Origin: UBA4717 sp045580165
GTDB taxonomy: Bacteria; Bacillota; Clostridia; Oscillospirales; CAG-272
NCBI GenBank assembly: GCA_045580165.1
Contig: JAZNNG010000019.1
Coordinates: 77,011 to 141,010, forward strand
Direction: 5' to 3'
Length of the DNA: 64,000 bases
Each line of letters starts with the position of its first letter. The first letter of the stretch is position 1. A program made the translations under genes and the position numbers. The notes under the pieces are model-generated. The model worked only from the letters and a program-made list of their open reading frames with translations, ran no database searches and had not been told where the DNA came from. This document shows, one piece after another, positions 36,101 through 44,022 of this stretch.

Positions 36101-36735
36101 ACGAGGACGAAGAAAAGCTTCGCGAACGGCTTGATGAAACAGTCCCTGCCTTTATGCTTGAAAGCAAAAAGGTCACAGGTGCTGACAAGGGTACGGCAAA
36201 CCACGTATTTATGCAGTTCTGCGACTTTGCGTCAGTTGAAGCAAACGGCGTTGAAAATGAAATAATCAGACTCCTCGACAGGCATTTTATACCAATGGCA
36301 ACTGCCGAGCTTATCGACAGAAAAAAGGTTGCCGAATTCTTTGAAAGCGACCTTTATAAGAGAATAATTAAATCATCCGTAAGTATCAAGCGCGAATTCC
36401 GCTTTAACGTGCAGCTTCCCGCCTCTGAATTCACCCAAAGGACAGAGCTCAAGAGCATACTCGACGGAGAAAAGCTTTTCGTTCAGGGTATAATCGACTG
36501 CTTCACACAAAACACAGACGGTACATACACTCTCATCGACTACAAAACCGACCGAATACCGCCCGAACTTTTGGAAAATACAGAAGAAGCTGAAAAAATG
36601 ATTGCAAACCGTCACAGGACACAGCTCTCTTACTATAAACGTGCACTCGAATTGCTAAGCAAGAAAAAGGTAAGCAGGGTTTACATCTATTCGTTCGGCC
36701 TCGGACACGAGATCGACGTCACCGACTATTGTTAA
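33154..36735 (+). CDS. addA: ATP-dependent helicase/nuclease subunit A (AddA)
   Basis: UvrD-type 3'-5' helicase with a C-terminal RecB nuclease; 1193 residues, full length. Walker A is SAAAGSGKTAVLTERI (about 27-42), with IVTFTKAAASEL, Walker B YIDEYQDTNFVQD near 405, VGDIKQSIYGFRGA, LMTIHHSKGLEFPVVFLAS near 775 and MRVLYVALTRARERLYVTG. Nuclease motifs: GTANHVFMQFCDF, VQGIIDCF and LIDYKTDRIP near 1129. Together with AddB it does what RecBCD does in E. coli. It begins 4 bp after addB, and the pair is cotranscribed. Confidence 0.97.
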   Translation: MKNNSVKWTPEQLAAISLKDRTLLVSAAAGSGKTAVLTERIIKKLTDKDSPADISRFLIVTFTKAAASELKTRISKAISSAISADPSNKHLSRQLLLLGSAKICTIHSFCLDVIKKNLQALDLPKGISVSNDAEMLLHSREIMEEIIDEAFSGIFEESLEIPNFEAFMDIFARGGSDSDVADTFLKIYNRLMSYPEGTEFLREWAEILKNDAENSFFASKHGKIITENLSEQAEYLLIRYNLIFNEIRDNDEIAFSKYAPILSDEISLLSSLHGCLSTFRADLAKKHVASYESRNLPVLTPKGYKSAYTPSVQEIRKNLKVLINDTLIPLLNADQEEIGKQTLMTAEAVDALYRLLTAFDLRFRREKLKLLKVDYNDLERYTYALLIKDGKPTEIAREVSESYDEIYIDEYQDTNFVQDMIFTAIARDDNRFMVGDIKQSIYGFRGAAPENFARYRDSYELYDENKNPSDTKPTTVFLANNVRCDNSSVDFCNRIFSRLFTNNSGRIKYYPHDDLVCSKLGGKENTVPAKIILAKSPSKDEEGITEADIIAKEISHLLKHEKKKDGSSIKPSDIAILVRAKDSSVEIEEKLNALGIGTSNNVATEFFENPEILLMMALLNTIDNPQRDIFLAGTLKSPIFKFTLDELVKVRASSKSRTLYGALIEYTEKTGFEKGKYFLEKLSYFRQITTGTRIDRLIWKLYQECDMFRIVANNHSPDETPLSARENLMLLYKYARGFENNSFKGLNAFISYVDDIIAKKTQLPENNSGSESAETVKLMTIHHSKGLEFPVVFLASTHKNIRPKNSNAFPVLLDKHAGVSVDLPDPLKISNIHTLHKTALSIKINENEYEEAMRVLYVALTRARERLYVTGNFKEPEKEIEKAHANADNLCKFVIMRNTSFMQLILTTLFDSGEGDYEYSVVDEIEQGEKVDTSKREIVDGEEIFKAIRENLSFTYPYIHARNVPAKLSVSDLSPDALDVTEDEDEEKLRERLDETVPAFMLESKKVTGADKGTANHVFMQFCDFASVEANGVENEIIRLLDRHFIPMATAELIDRKKVAEFFESDLYKRIIKSSVSIKREFRFNVQLPASEFTQRTELKSILDGEKLFVQGIIDCFTQNTDGTYTLIDYKTDRIPPELLENTEEAEKMIANRHRTQLSYYKRALELLSKKKVSRVYIYSFGLGHEIDVTDYC

Positions 36736-36748
36736 CAGAGGAAAAAAT

Positions 36749-37426
36749 ATGATAATTACCGAAGAAAAGGCGCTTGAGCGCTTGCTCTCTCTCGGATTTT
36801 GCGATACTGCAATTCCGATAAGCATACGTCAGCAATACGGTGAAGAAGCAGAGATCACGGTTTTGCCGTCGCTAAAAAAGGTTGCTCAAAGACTGGAAAA
36901 AGAATTTGACGGCAGACTTTTTTCAAAGGATGTACACGCATATCTGAGAGAAAACGTACGTCCCTTTATGGACACCATCGGATTTCTTGACAACAGGCAG
37001 AGCAGGAAAATAAGCCTTATTATGACGCTTGACAACACCGACGTCTTTCCGCCCGTTAATTCCGTAAGACTCAATAGCACGTCCGAATATTCGAAAAACC
37101 TCACAAGCGCGCCGATACGCGACTTGCTCGAGCTTGGGCATGTCGTTTGCGCGGTGCTTGAGGGCTCAAGCGTGGTTTGCGCCGCTTACACCGACCTGCC
37201 GCCAAATGCAAAAATGGTTGAGGTAGGAGTCGAGACCGCGCCGTCATACAGGCGCCGCGGACACGCAAAGGACTGTATGACGGCGCTTATATCCGAGCTT
37301 GCAAAAATGGGAATCAAGCCCATATACTACTGCTCAGAGAGCAACACAGGCTCAGTAAAGCTTGCAAGATCGCTCGGGTTTGTGAGCGAAGCAATAGAAT
37401 ACGATTACGTGTTCAGAAGAAAATAA
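36749..37426 (+). CDS. GNAT family N-acetyltransferase
   Basis: 225 residues. An N-terminal part of about 100 residues of unknown type precedes a GNAT core: VVCAAYTDL (beta-4), MVEVGVETAPSYRRRGHAKDCMTALISEL (about 152-180), where RRRGHA is the acetyl-CoA pyrophosphate loop, and SNTGSVKLARSLGFV near the end. The substrate is unknown. It sits between addA (13 bp) and rqcH (27 bp), in what looks like one long transcription unit from suhB onward. Confidence 0.85.
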   Translation: MIITEEKALERLLSLGFCDTAIPISIRQQYGEEAEITVLPSLKKVAQRLEKEFDGRLFSKDVHAYLRENVRPFMDTIGFLDNRQSRKISLIMTLDNTDVFPPVNSVRLNSTSEYSKNLTSAPIRDLLELGHVVCAVLEGSSVVCAAYTDLPPNAKMVEVGVETAPSYRRRGHAKDCMTALISELAKMGIKPIYYCSESNTGSVKLARSLGFVSEAIEYDYVFRRK

Positions 37427-37453
37427 TCAACATAAACGAAACGGAGCAAAACT

Positions 37454-39208
37454 ATGGCATTTGACGCCGGAATGCTTGCCGCAAGCATTAACGAAATAAG
37501 AACTGTTGCCGTTCCCGGCAGAGTCGAGAAGGTGCTTCAGCCCACACGCGACGAGATAGTACTGTTAATACACGGTGAAAGAAAAAACCTACGACTTTCC
37601 GTGTCGGCATCTACCAACACACCGAGAATAAATATAACCGACGAGGTAAAGGAAAATCCTGCCGTGCCTCCTATGTTCTGTATGCTGCTCAGAAAGCATC
37701 TGATGGGCGCGAAATTCACGGGAATATCACAGCTTTCCTTTGAGCGCGCAGCCATCCTCACGTTTGATTGCCGCGACGAGCTCGGTTACAGGTGTGAAAA
37801 GCATATTATTGCCGAAACCATGGGTAAATACAGTAACATTATACTTCTTGATTCGGAGAAAAAAATAATCAGCGCGCTCAGGATAATCGACTTTTCGGCA
37901 AGTCTGAAGCGTCAGATAATCCCCGGAATGACCTACGAGCTTCCTCCGTCGGGAGGCAGACTTAATCCTCTCACGGTAAGCGAGGAAAGGTTTGGTGAGC
38001 TTTATTCGGAAGCCGCGCCCGATTCAAAGGCCGACAAATTTCTAATTTCGTCATTTATGGGAATAAGTCCGCTTATTTCAAGAGAGATCGTTTACCGAAC
38101 GACGAAAAACGTGGACGCGTTTGTTGCAGAATGCGACACGAATAAGCTTTGGTTTAACTTCTCAACTATTTTCAAGAAGGTAGCGGACGGGGTATTCAAG
38201 CCCGTGCTTATAACCACACGTGACAAGAAAATGCTTGAATTTTCATATACGGACATCACGCAGTATTCGCTTACAGGAGTCACATGTGAGCTCGAAAGCT
38301 TTGGAAAGCTGTTTGAAACCTTTTACGGTGAAAAGGAACGCTCCGAGCGTATTCATCAGCGCGCAGGCGACGTTTTACGTCTTCTGACAAACGCCGAGGC
38401 GCGCCTTACAAAAAAAATAGCCGCGCAAAAGGCGGAGCTTGCCGAGTGTGACGGCAAAGAAAAGTTCAAGATATGGGCTGACCTTATAACCTCAAGCATT
38501 TACGCTCTTCAAAAGGGGCAGCGCGAGGCCGTTCTTACAAACTATTACGAGGACCCGCCGTGCGAGGTGGTAATAAAGCTCGACGAACGTCTGACTCCCG
38601 CACAGAACGCTCAAAAATACTATAAAAAATACAATAAAGCCAAGACCGCTGAGAGTATACTGAAAAAGCAGATAGAGCTTGCAGAGAGTGAGCTTGAATA
38701 TATTTATACTGTATTCGACTCGCTTACAAGGTGTGAAACAGAGTCCGATATTACGGAGGTCAGAAGCGAGTTATATCACTCGGGATACGCATCCAAGATG
38801 AAAAACTACTCTGAGCACAAGCAAAAGCCCTCAAAGCCGCTTGAGTTCAGATCAAGCTCGGGATACAGGATCCTTTGCGGCAAAAACAACGTACAAAACG
38901 ACTTACTCACCACAAAGACCGCTTCAAAGCTCGATTATTGGTTCCACGTCAAAAACGCGCCGGGCTCACACGTAGTTCTGGTGTGCAACGGAGAGGAGCC
39001 CGACGCAAAGGACTTTACCGAAGCTGCCAATATCGCCGCCTGCTATTCAAAGCTTTCCGACGGCGAGGGTGTTGCCGTTGACTACACTCTTGTTAAAAAC
39101 GTAAAGAAGCCAAGCGGCGCAAAGCCGGGTTACGTTATCTATTCCACAAACTACACCGCGTACGTAACTCCTGACCGTGACGCGGCAGATGCTTTGAGGG
39201 TACAGTAA
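37454..39208 (+). CDS. rqcH: RqcH (NFACT family ribosome quality control protein)
   Basis: 584 residues, full length. In B. subtilis RqcH binds split 50S subunits with peptidyl-tRNA and adds C-terminal alanine tails; the family was once annotated as fibronectin-binding protein FbpA. NFACT-N (about 1-200), a HhH/coiled-coil middle (QKAELAEC ... KAKTAESILKKQIELAESELEYIY, up to about 430), and NFACT-R (about 470-575; GYRILCGKNNVQNDLLTTK, DYWFHVKNAPGSHVVL) are in order. The stop overlaps the next start (TAATG). Confidence 0.93.
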   Translation: MAFDAGMLAASINEIRTVAVPGRVEKVLQPTRDEIVLLIHGERKNLRLSVSASTNTPRINITDEVKENPAVPPMFCMLLRKHLMGAKFTGISQLSFERAAILTFDCRDELGYRCEKHIIAETMGKYSNIILLDSEKKIISALRIIDFSASLKRQIIPGMTYELPPSGGRLNPLTVSEERFGELYSEAAPDSKADKFLISSFMGISPLISREIVYRTTKNVDAFVAECDTNKLWFNFSTIFKKVADGVFKPVLITTRDKKMLEFSYTDITQYSLTGVTCELESFGKLFETFYGEKERSERIHQRAGDVLRLLTNAEARLTKKIAAQKAELAECDGKEKFKIWADLITSSIYALQKGQREAVLTNYYEDPPCEVVIKLDERLTPAQNAQKYYKKYNKAKTAESILKKQIELAESELEYIYTVFDSLTRCETESDITEVRSELYHSGYASKMKNYSEHKQKPSKPLEFRSSSGYRILCGKNNVQNDLLTTKTASKLDYWFHVKNAPGSHVVLVCNGEEPDAKDFTEAANIAACYSKLSDGEGVAVDYTLVKNVKKPSGAKPGYVIYSTNYTAYVTPDRDAADALRVQ

Positions 39209-39792
39209 TGAACGGAAGTAATAACAATTCAAGCAGAGAACGCGCGGTAATCGAGAGCATTGAGTCGATTCTTACAGGCGTTATACTGTGGACCTTGTTT
39301 TTGCCCGTGATGCTTGCCTTTTTAACTATGAAATCTGACAAACGAAAAACTTTACTCATCTTTCTCACTGTTTTCGTCATCTTCGCTTATTCGCTTGCTA
39401 TAATACAATCGGTCAACTACGTCAGAGATGCCATTGATTTCAAGCGCGACGTTTTGACTGCGATGATAAACGACAGAATAGACCCTCTTGAGCAGAGCGA
39501 ATTCTGTCAGCCAATGCAAAACATACCCGACGTATTTTCATACACGATGGTCGATGAGGCAGTAGCTATATATCACCCGGACGCACTCTCGCCCGATTGG
39601 AGCGAGGAATACGAGGACTTCAATAACAAGCTTTCGGCACTGAAATACGACAGTATCGTTTTCGTAACGGCAAACGGTGAAAAATTCCACCTTGACGGTT
39701 GCCGTCACCTTAAAGACGGTGGAAAAGAGCTTATATATCAGGTCGCACTGACGTACGGCTACACACCGTGTAAGGTTTGCTTCGGAAATTAA
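39208..39792 (+). CDS. Membrane protein with Cys/His motif tail, coupled to rqcH
   Basis: 194 residues. Two hydrophobic helices (GVILWTLFLPVMLAFL and TLLIFLTVFVIFAYSLAI, about 24-68) are followed by an extracytoplasmic-looking segment and a C-terminal module VTANGEKFHLDGCRHL ... GYTPCKVC (about 153-192). The FHxxxCxHL ... PCxxC spacing matches a small Cys/His motif found at the ends of various secreted and Ada-like proteins; its role is unclear. The start codon overlaps the rqcH stop, so translation is coupled. No function is proposed. Confidence 0.72.
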   Translation: MNGSNNNSSRERAVIESIESILTGVILWTLFLPVMLAFLTMKSDKRKTLLIFLTVFVIFAYSLAIIQSVNYVRDAIDFKRDVLTAMINDRIDPLEQSEFCQPMQNIPDVFSYTMVDEAVAIYHPDALSPDWSEEYEDFNNKLSALKYDSIVFVTANGEKFHLDGCRHLKDGGKELIYQVALTYGYTPCKVCFGN

Positions 39793-39831
39793 AAAAGAAC
39801 GGAACACCGATTCGGCGTTCCGTTCTTTTTT
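39791..39831. terminator. Bidirectional intrinsic terminator
   Basis: Fifteen-base-pair stem (AAAAAAGAACGGAAC with GTTCCGTTCTTTTTT) enclosing a shorter ACCG/CGG stem. It ends the rqcH unit and the convergent dehydrogenase gene, whose stop is within it. Confidence 0.92.
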
Positions 39832-40765
39832 AATTAACTTTATTTCTTACGTCACCGTTAATAAATCCTAAAAGGTTAGTTCTTACTATCTCCATAAGTC
39901 TGCCTCTTGCGGCAAAGGACGCCCAGGCTATATGAGGTGTTATCACGGTGTTGGGTGCGGCGATAAGTGGATTATCGTTTTCGGGGGGCTCGGAGCTGAT
40001 CACATCTGCCGCAAAGCCTGCGACCTTACCGCACTTAAGCGCCTCTGCCATATCGTTTTCGTTAATAATACCGCCGCGCGCCGTATTTATCACGAAAACT
40101 CCATCCTTCATTTTTGCTATTGTGTCTTTATTGATAAGTCCTGCTGTCTCACTCGTCATCGGGCAATGCACCGAAACTATATCGCTCTCGGCAAGCAGAG
40201 TGTCGAGCTCTACCCTTCCCTCTTTTTTGCTCCTTCCGCTGATAAGCACCTTCATTCCGAAAGCCTTAGCGATCTCGGCAACTCTGTTTCCGATAGAGCC
40301 GCCGCCTATTATACCGAGCGTCTTTCCGCTTATTTCTATCTGCGGCGTTATCCAATAACAGAAGTAGTTGTTTCTTGCCCAATCGCCTGCCTTCACGCTT
40401 TCGCTATGCTTTGCAGGGTGAGTCATAAGCTCGAGAAGCAAAGCAAACGTATGCTGAGCCACGGACTCGGTACTGTATGCAGGGACGTTGGTAACGGTTA
40501 TTCCACGCTTCGCGGCGTAATCGGTATCCACTATATTGTATCCCGTTGCGGTAAGTCCTATATATCTGAGGTTTGGAAGACTGTCTATCACTTCCTTGTC
40601 AAATACCACCTTATTAGTAATTATAAATTCAGCGTCGAAAGCGCGCGCCTTTATGTCACACGGCAGAGTTCTGTCGTAAACCTCGTATTCACCGATCTCA
40701 CTAAGCCACTCCCAGCTTAAATCTCCGGGGTTGACTGCGTGTCCGTCAAGTACAACTGTTTTCAT
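39830..40765 (-). CDS. D-2-hydroxyacid dehydrogenase (glycerate dehydrogenase/hydroxypyruvate reductase-like)
   Basis: NAD(P)-dependent enzyme of 311 residues. Rossmann motif GIIGGGSIGNRVAEIAKAFG (about 146-165), NTARGGIINENDM (catalytic Arg region near 227), a following Glu, and the catalytic His in ITPHIAWAS (near 283) are all present. The N-terminal VVLDGHAVNPGDLSWEWL is usual for glycerate dehydrogenases, which reduce hydroxypyruvate. Length fits. It is divergent from the GTPase-NYN fusion gene across a region with a palindrome, so the two may share control. Confidence 0.88.
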   Translation of the reverse strand: MKTVVLDGHAVNPGDLSWEWLSEIGEYEVYDRTLPCDIKARAFDAEFIITNKVVFDKEVIDSLPNLRYIGLTATGYNIVDTDYAAKRGITVTNVPAYSTESVAQHTFALLLELMTHPAKHSESVKAGDWARNNYFCYWITPQIEISGKTLGIIGGGSIGNRVAEIAKAFGMKVLISGRSKKEGRVELDTLLAESDIVSVHCPMTSETAGLINKDTIAKMKDGVFVINTARGGIINENDMAEALKCGKVAGFAADVISSEPPENDNPLIAAPNTVITPHIAWASFAARGRLMEIVRTNLLGFINGDVRNKVN

Positions 40766-40791
40766 ATTTTCACCTCAATGTATTTTGATAA

Positions 40792-40852
40792 ATTATATAA
40801 TAATTTAACACGCGTGTCAAGTGTTGTAAAAAGGCAAAAAATGTGATATACT
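40792..40852. promoter_or_regulatory. Divergent promoters with ACACGCGTGT palindrome
   Basis: Minus strand: TTGACA (complement of 40815-40820), 17 bp, TATAAT (complement of 40792-40797). Plus strand: TTGTAA (40824-40829), 17 bp, TATACT (40847-40852), preceded by TGTGA. The perfect palindrome ACACGCGTGT (40808-40817), extendable with one mismatch to 16 bp, overlaps the minus-strand -35 and is a candidate operator. Confidence 0.7.
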
Positions 40853-40885
40853 CTATCTTGTAATTCAAACGGAAGGAGTTTTTTT

Positions 40886-43447
40886 ATGAAAAAGCTGGTT
40901 ATCGGAATAATAGCGCACGTTGATTCGGGCAAGACCACACTTTCCGAGGCGCTTCTCTATTCTTCGGGTGAAATACTGAAGCTTGGCAGAGTCGACCACA
41001 AAAACTCCTTTCTTGACAACAATCTGCTTGAACGCGAGCGCGGAATTACAATTTTTTCAAAGCAGGCAAGATTCAAATCGGGTGAAACCGAGGTGACCTT
41101 GCTCGACACCCCGGGCCACGTTGATTTCAGCGCCGAGACCGAGCGCACCTTCTGCGTTCTCGACTACGCAATACTCGTCATAAGCGGAACGGACGGCGTT
41201 CAAAGTCACACAGAAACCTTGTGGAAGCTGCTTTCTCACTATAATATACCTACCTTTATTTTTGTCAACAAGACCGACCTTGACGGCTTTGACAAGGAAC
41301 GAGTTTTGTCGGATATTAAAGCAAGGCTCTCTGCTGCTTGCGTTGATTTCACCGATTTTGATGATGCGTTTTTTGAGGATACGTCATTAAACTCCGAGGA
41401 AATGATGGAGGAATATCTCTCAAGCGGTCAAATTTCGGACGGCGCTCTCGCACGAGCCGTAGGCTCACGAGAGCTATTTCCCTGCTATTTCGGCTCTGCG
41501 CTTAAGGGTGACGGTGTTGAGGAATTTATTGAAGCCATAGACAAGTACACGATTATGCGCCCGTATCCGGAAAGCTTCGGCGCAAAAATCTATAAAATTG
41601 CCGACGATGAAAAGGGAAAGCGCATTGCTTTTACCAAGATCACGGGCGGCTCGCTCGCTGTAAAATCATCGGTAAGCATTAAAGGAAATAATCAGAAGAT
41701 AAACGAGCTGAGATTGTATTCGGGCTCAAAATATACCCCGGTAAACGAGGTGTATCCCGGCGACGTTTGCGCTATATGCGGTCTTACGGGTGTTTTGCCG
41801 GGTACGGGGCTCGGAATAGAAAAGAGCGAATCCTGCTTTCTCACAGAGCCCGTCTTTACTTATTGTGTTAAATTACCCGACGGCTATGACGTTACCGAGG
41901 CGCTCAGGATCTTCAGACGTCTTGAGGAAGAAGACACACAGATGCGCGTGATTTACAGCGAGCACCTGCAAAAGATCGACGTTCAGATAATGGGCGAAAT
42001 ACAGCTTGAAATACTGAAGCGTGTCCTCAGTGACAGATTTGAGCTTGACGTGGAGTTTGAGCACGGAAGTATCATATACAAGGAAAGTGTAAGCGGCGCG
42101 TACGAGGGTGTTGGTCACTACGAGCCTCTCCGTCACTATGCCGAGGTCCATCTGAGGATCGAGCCCGCAAACAGAGGCGACGGCATAATTATATCCGCTG
42201 AATGTCCCGAAAACACGCTTGACAAGAGCTTTCAGAATCTCGTTTTAACACATCTGAGAGAAAAGGTACACGTTGGCGTGCTTACAGGCTCGCCGTTAAC
42301 CGATATAAAGATCACTTTGATCAACGGACGCTCACATCTCAAGCATACCGAGGGCGGAGATTTCCGTCAAGCTACCTACCGCGCGCTGAGACAGGGGCTT
42401 ATGCAGGCACGCGCCGCAGGCGAGTGCGTATTGCTTGAGCCATGGTATACGTTCACGCTTGAGCTGCCGACGGCTCACGTTGGTCGTGCGCTCACAGACC
42501 TTGATAGAATGAAGGCAAGCTTTGAGTTAGGAAATTCAGAGGGAGAAGTGTCCGTAATAGTCGGCGAGGCTCCCGTTTCTGCAATACGCGAGTATTCAAA
42601 ATGCGTTATTTCCTATACGCACGGAAAGGGCCGCTTTTCGTGCAGCTTCAAGGAATATGCTCCCTCTCCCGAGGCTGATTCGGTAATTGACTCAATAGGC
42701 TACGATCCCGAGGGCGACCTTATAAACACGCCCGACTCGGTATTCTGCTCACACGGCGGCGGTTTCCTCGTGAAGTGGGATCAAGTCTTCGACTATATGC
42801 ACCTTCCGCTTGAGAGCGACGCAAAGTATGAGGAGCCTGAGGTAAAGGCAGTTAAGCGCGATTACCACAAAATGATAGACGATGAAGCCGAAATTCTCCG
42901 TATGTTTGAAATGACCTACGGCAAGATAAAGCGCCGCGCGCCCGATGCGCTCCACACGCCGAGAGAACACCTTTCTCTTGACAAGGTAAAGGTGAAGCCG
43001 AAGCCCGTTGGTCCTACCTATTTGCTTATCGACGGCTACAACATTATTTACGCTTGGGACGACCTTAAGGGTGCCGCCGCGGAAAGTCTTGACCTTGCGC
43101 GAAACCTCCTTATTAACCGTATCTGCAATTACCAGGCAATGACAAACTCAAACGTAATATTGGTGTTTGACGCGTACAAGGTAAAGGGCGGTCAACGCGA
43201 GATAGAAAAGGTACACGGCATTACCGTGGTCTACACGAAGGAAGCCGAAACCGCCGACCAATACATTGAAAAGACCTCGACAGAGCTTTCGCGCAATTAT
43301 CGAGTGAGGGTAGCAACGTCTGACGCACAGGTACAGATGATAATTTTCGGAAGCGGTGCCGTACGAATACCCGCGCTTGAATTTGAAAAGGAAGTCTGTG
43401 AAGCCGAAAGGCAAATCAAAGAATTTATAGAAAACAGCGGAGAGTGA
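40886..43447 (+). CDS. TetM/EF-G-like ribosomal GTPase fused to a YacP/Rae1-type NYN nuclease domain
   Basis: 853 residues, against about 640 for TetM. GTPase: G1 IAHVDSGKTT (about 9-18), LERERGITI, DTPGHVDFSAETERT (G3), NKTD (G4), then EF-G-like domains through VLTGSPLTDIKITLINGRSH and domain IV-V. From about 708 an NYN domain follows: LLIDGYNIIYAWDDL, VILVFDAYKV, ETADQYIEKT and VRVATSDAQVQ, keeping the acidic residues of YacP. In B. subtilis that domain (Rae1) is a ribosome-dependent mRNA endonuclease cutting in the A site. The fusion therefore pairs an A-site-binding GTPase with an A-site nuclease (inference). Tetracycline resistance should not be assumed. ATG has GGAAGGAG upstream. Confidence 0.9.
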   Translation: MKKLVIGIIAHVDSGKTTLSEALLYSSGEILKLGRVDHKNSFLDNNLLERERGITIFSKQARFKSGETEVTLLDTPGHVDFSAETERTFCVLDYAILVISGTDGVQSHTETLWKLLSHYNIPTFIFVNKTDLDGFDKERVLSDIKARLSAACVDFTDFDDAFFEDTSLNSEEMMEEYLSSGQISDGALARAVGSRELFPCYFGSALKGDGVEEFIEAIDKYTIMRPYPESFGAKIYKIADDEKGKRIAFTKITGGSLAVKSSVSIKGNNQKINELRLYSGSKYTPVNEVYPGDVCAICGLTGVLPGTGLGIEKSESCFLTEPVFTYCVKLPDGYDVTEALRIFRRLEEEDTQMRVIYSEHLQKIDVQIMGEIQLEILKRVLSDRFELDVEFEHGSIIYKESVSGAYEGVGHYEPLRHYAEVHLRIEPANRGDGIIISAECPENTLDKSFQNLVLTHLREKVHVGVLTGSPLTDIKITLINGRSHLKHTEGGDFRQATYRALRQGLMQARAAGECVLLEPWYTFTLELPTAHVGRALTDLDRMKASFELGNSEGEVSVIVGEAPVSAIREYSKCVISYTHGKGRFSCSFKEYAPSPEADSVIDSIGYDPEGDLINTPDSVFCSHGGGFLVKWDQVFDYMHLPLESDAKYEEPEVKAVKRDYHKMIDDEAEILRMFEMTYGKIKRRAPDALHTPREHLSLDKVKVKPKPVGPTYLLIDGYNIIYAWDDLKGAAAESLDLARNLLINRICNYQAMTNSNVILVFDAYKVKGGQREIEKVHGITVVYTKEAETADQYIEKTSTELSRNYRVRVATSDAQVQMIIFGSGAVRIPALEFEKEVCEAERQIKEFIENSGE

Positions 43448-43466
43448 TTCCCCGCTGTTTTTTCTT

Positions 43467-43703
43467 TTACCCAAAATCATGTTGAACGCCAAAATCAATA
43501 TCCCTTTCTTCAAAAATAGCCGTTATCCTCTCAACTATATCAAAATCACTCAAATTATCATCCAGTATAATCTCTTTGATTTCTTTGATCATTTCAATAG
43601 CTACAGAATTAGCTATATCATCCGTATTAATTTCAAAATCTTCAATATTTCGATTAACATAGTCCGAAATGTATTTTTTTAATAATTCAAGTTTGATTTC
43701 CAT
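43467..43703 (-). CDS. Small acidic helical protein, unknown function
   Basis: 78 residues from ATG 43703 (GAGGTGAG 5 bp upstream; a GTG 9 bp earlier is also in frame but overlaps that site). No family recognised. It is rich in E, D and I and predicted mostly helical (ISDYVNRNIEDFEINTDDIANSVAIEMIKEIKEIIL). It diverges from an XRE repressor gene with two matching palindromes between them, an arrangement seen in small regulatory or toxin-antitoxin-like pairs. Base composition is clearly more AT-rich than the flanking genes. Confidence 0.6.
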   Translation of the reverse strand: MEIKLELLKKYISDYVNRNIEDFEINTDDIANSVAIEMIKEIKEIILDDNLSDFDIVERITAIFEERDIDFGVQHDFG

Positions 43704-43719
43704 TAAGCTCACCTCAAGA

Positions 43720-43776
43720 TACCGTATAGTACCAAATCAACAATTACATAATACCATATGGTAACATCAAAATCAA
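43720..43776. promoter_or_regulatory. Twin operator palindromes and minus-strand promoter
   Basis: TACCATATGGTA (43752-43763), a perfect 12-bp palindrome, and TACCGTATAGTA (43720-43731), an imperfect copy, have centres 32 bp apart, about three helical turns. A minus-strand promoter, TTGATT (complement of 43771-43776), 17 bp, TATTAT (complement of 43748-43753), has the perfect copy in its spacer and -10. They are likely sites for the adjacent XRE protein. Confidence 0.65.
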
Positions 43777-43788
43777 GAGGTGATTTTA

Positions 43789-44001
43789 ATGTTTTTCAAA
43801 AGATTGTATGATTTAAGGGTCGATAACGATATGACTCAACAACAAGTTGCGGATTATCTAACCTGTAACCGACAGGTGTACGCACGATATGAGCGAGGTC
43901 TTCGTGAAATTCCTGTTTCAATGCTTATAAAGCTCGCCGAGCTTTATAAGGTATCAACAGACTATATTTTAGGATTAACAGACAAAACCGACGGTAAATA
44001 A
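43789..44001 (+). CDS. XRE-family helix-turn-helix regulator
   Basis: 70 residues, essentially one HTH_3 domain: LRVDNDMTQQQVADYLTCNRQVYARYERGLREIPVSMLIKLAELYKVSTDYILGLTD. This is the size of small phage- or ICE-type repressors and antitoxin-like regulators. ATG 43789 is chosen because AAGAGGTGA lies 5 bp upstream; a GTG at 43780 lies within that site. It is divergent from the small acidic gene, with two palindromes between, so autoregulation is likely. The stop codon lies in the loop of its terminator. Confidence 0.85.
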   Translation: MFFKRLYDLRVDNDMTQQQVADYLTCNRQVYARYERGLREIPVSMLIKLAELYKVSTDYILGLTDKTDGK

Positions 44002-44017
44002 TTATCCGTCGGTTTTT
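43984..44017 (+). terminator. Terminator of the XRE gene
   Basis: AAAACCGACGG with CCGTCGGTTTT and a following T; the TAA stop of the gene is inside the loop. Confidence 0.85.
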
Positions 44018-44022
44018 ATTGA

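Noticed and set aside
40886..43447. Simple tetracycline resistance call
   Set aside because: The GTPase part resembles TetM-class proteins, but the NYN fusion and extra length argue for a different role; resistance cannot be read from sequence.
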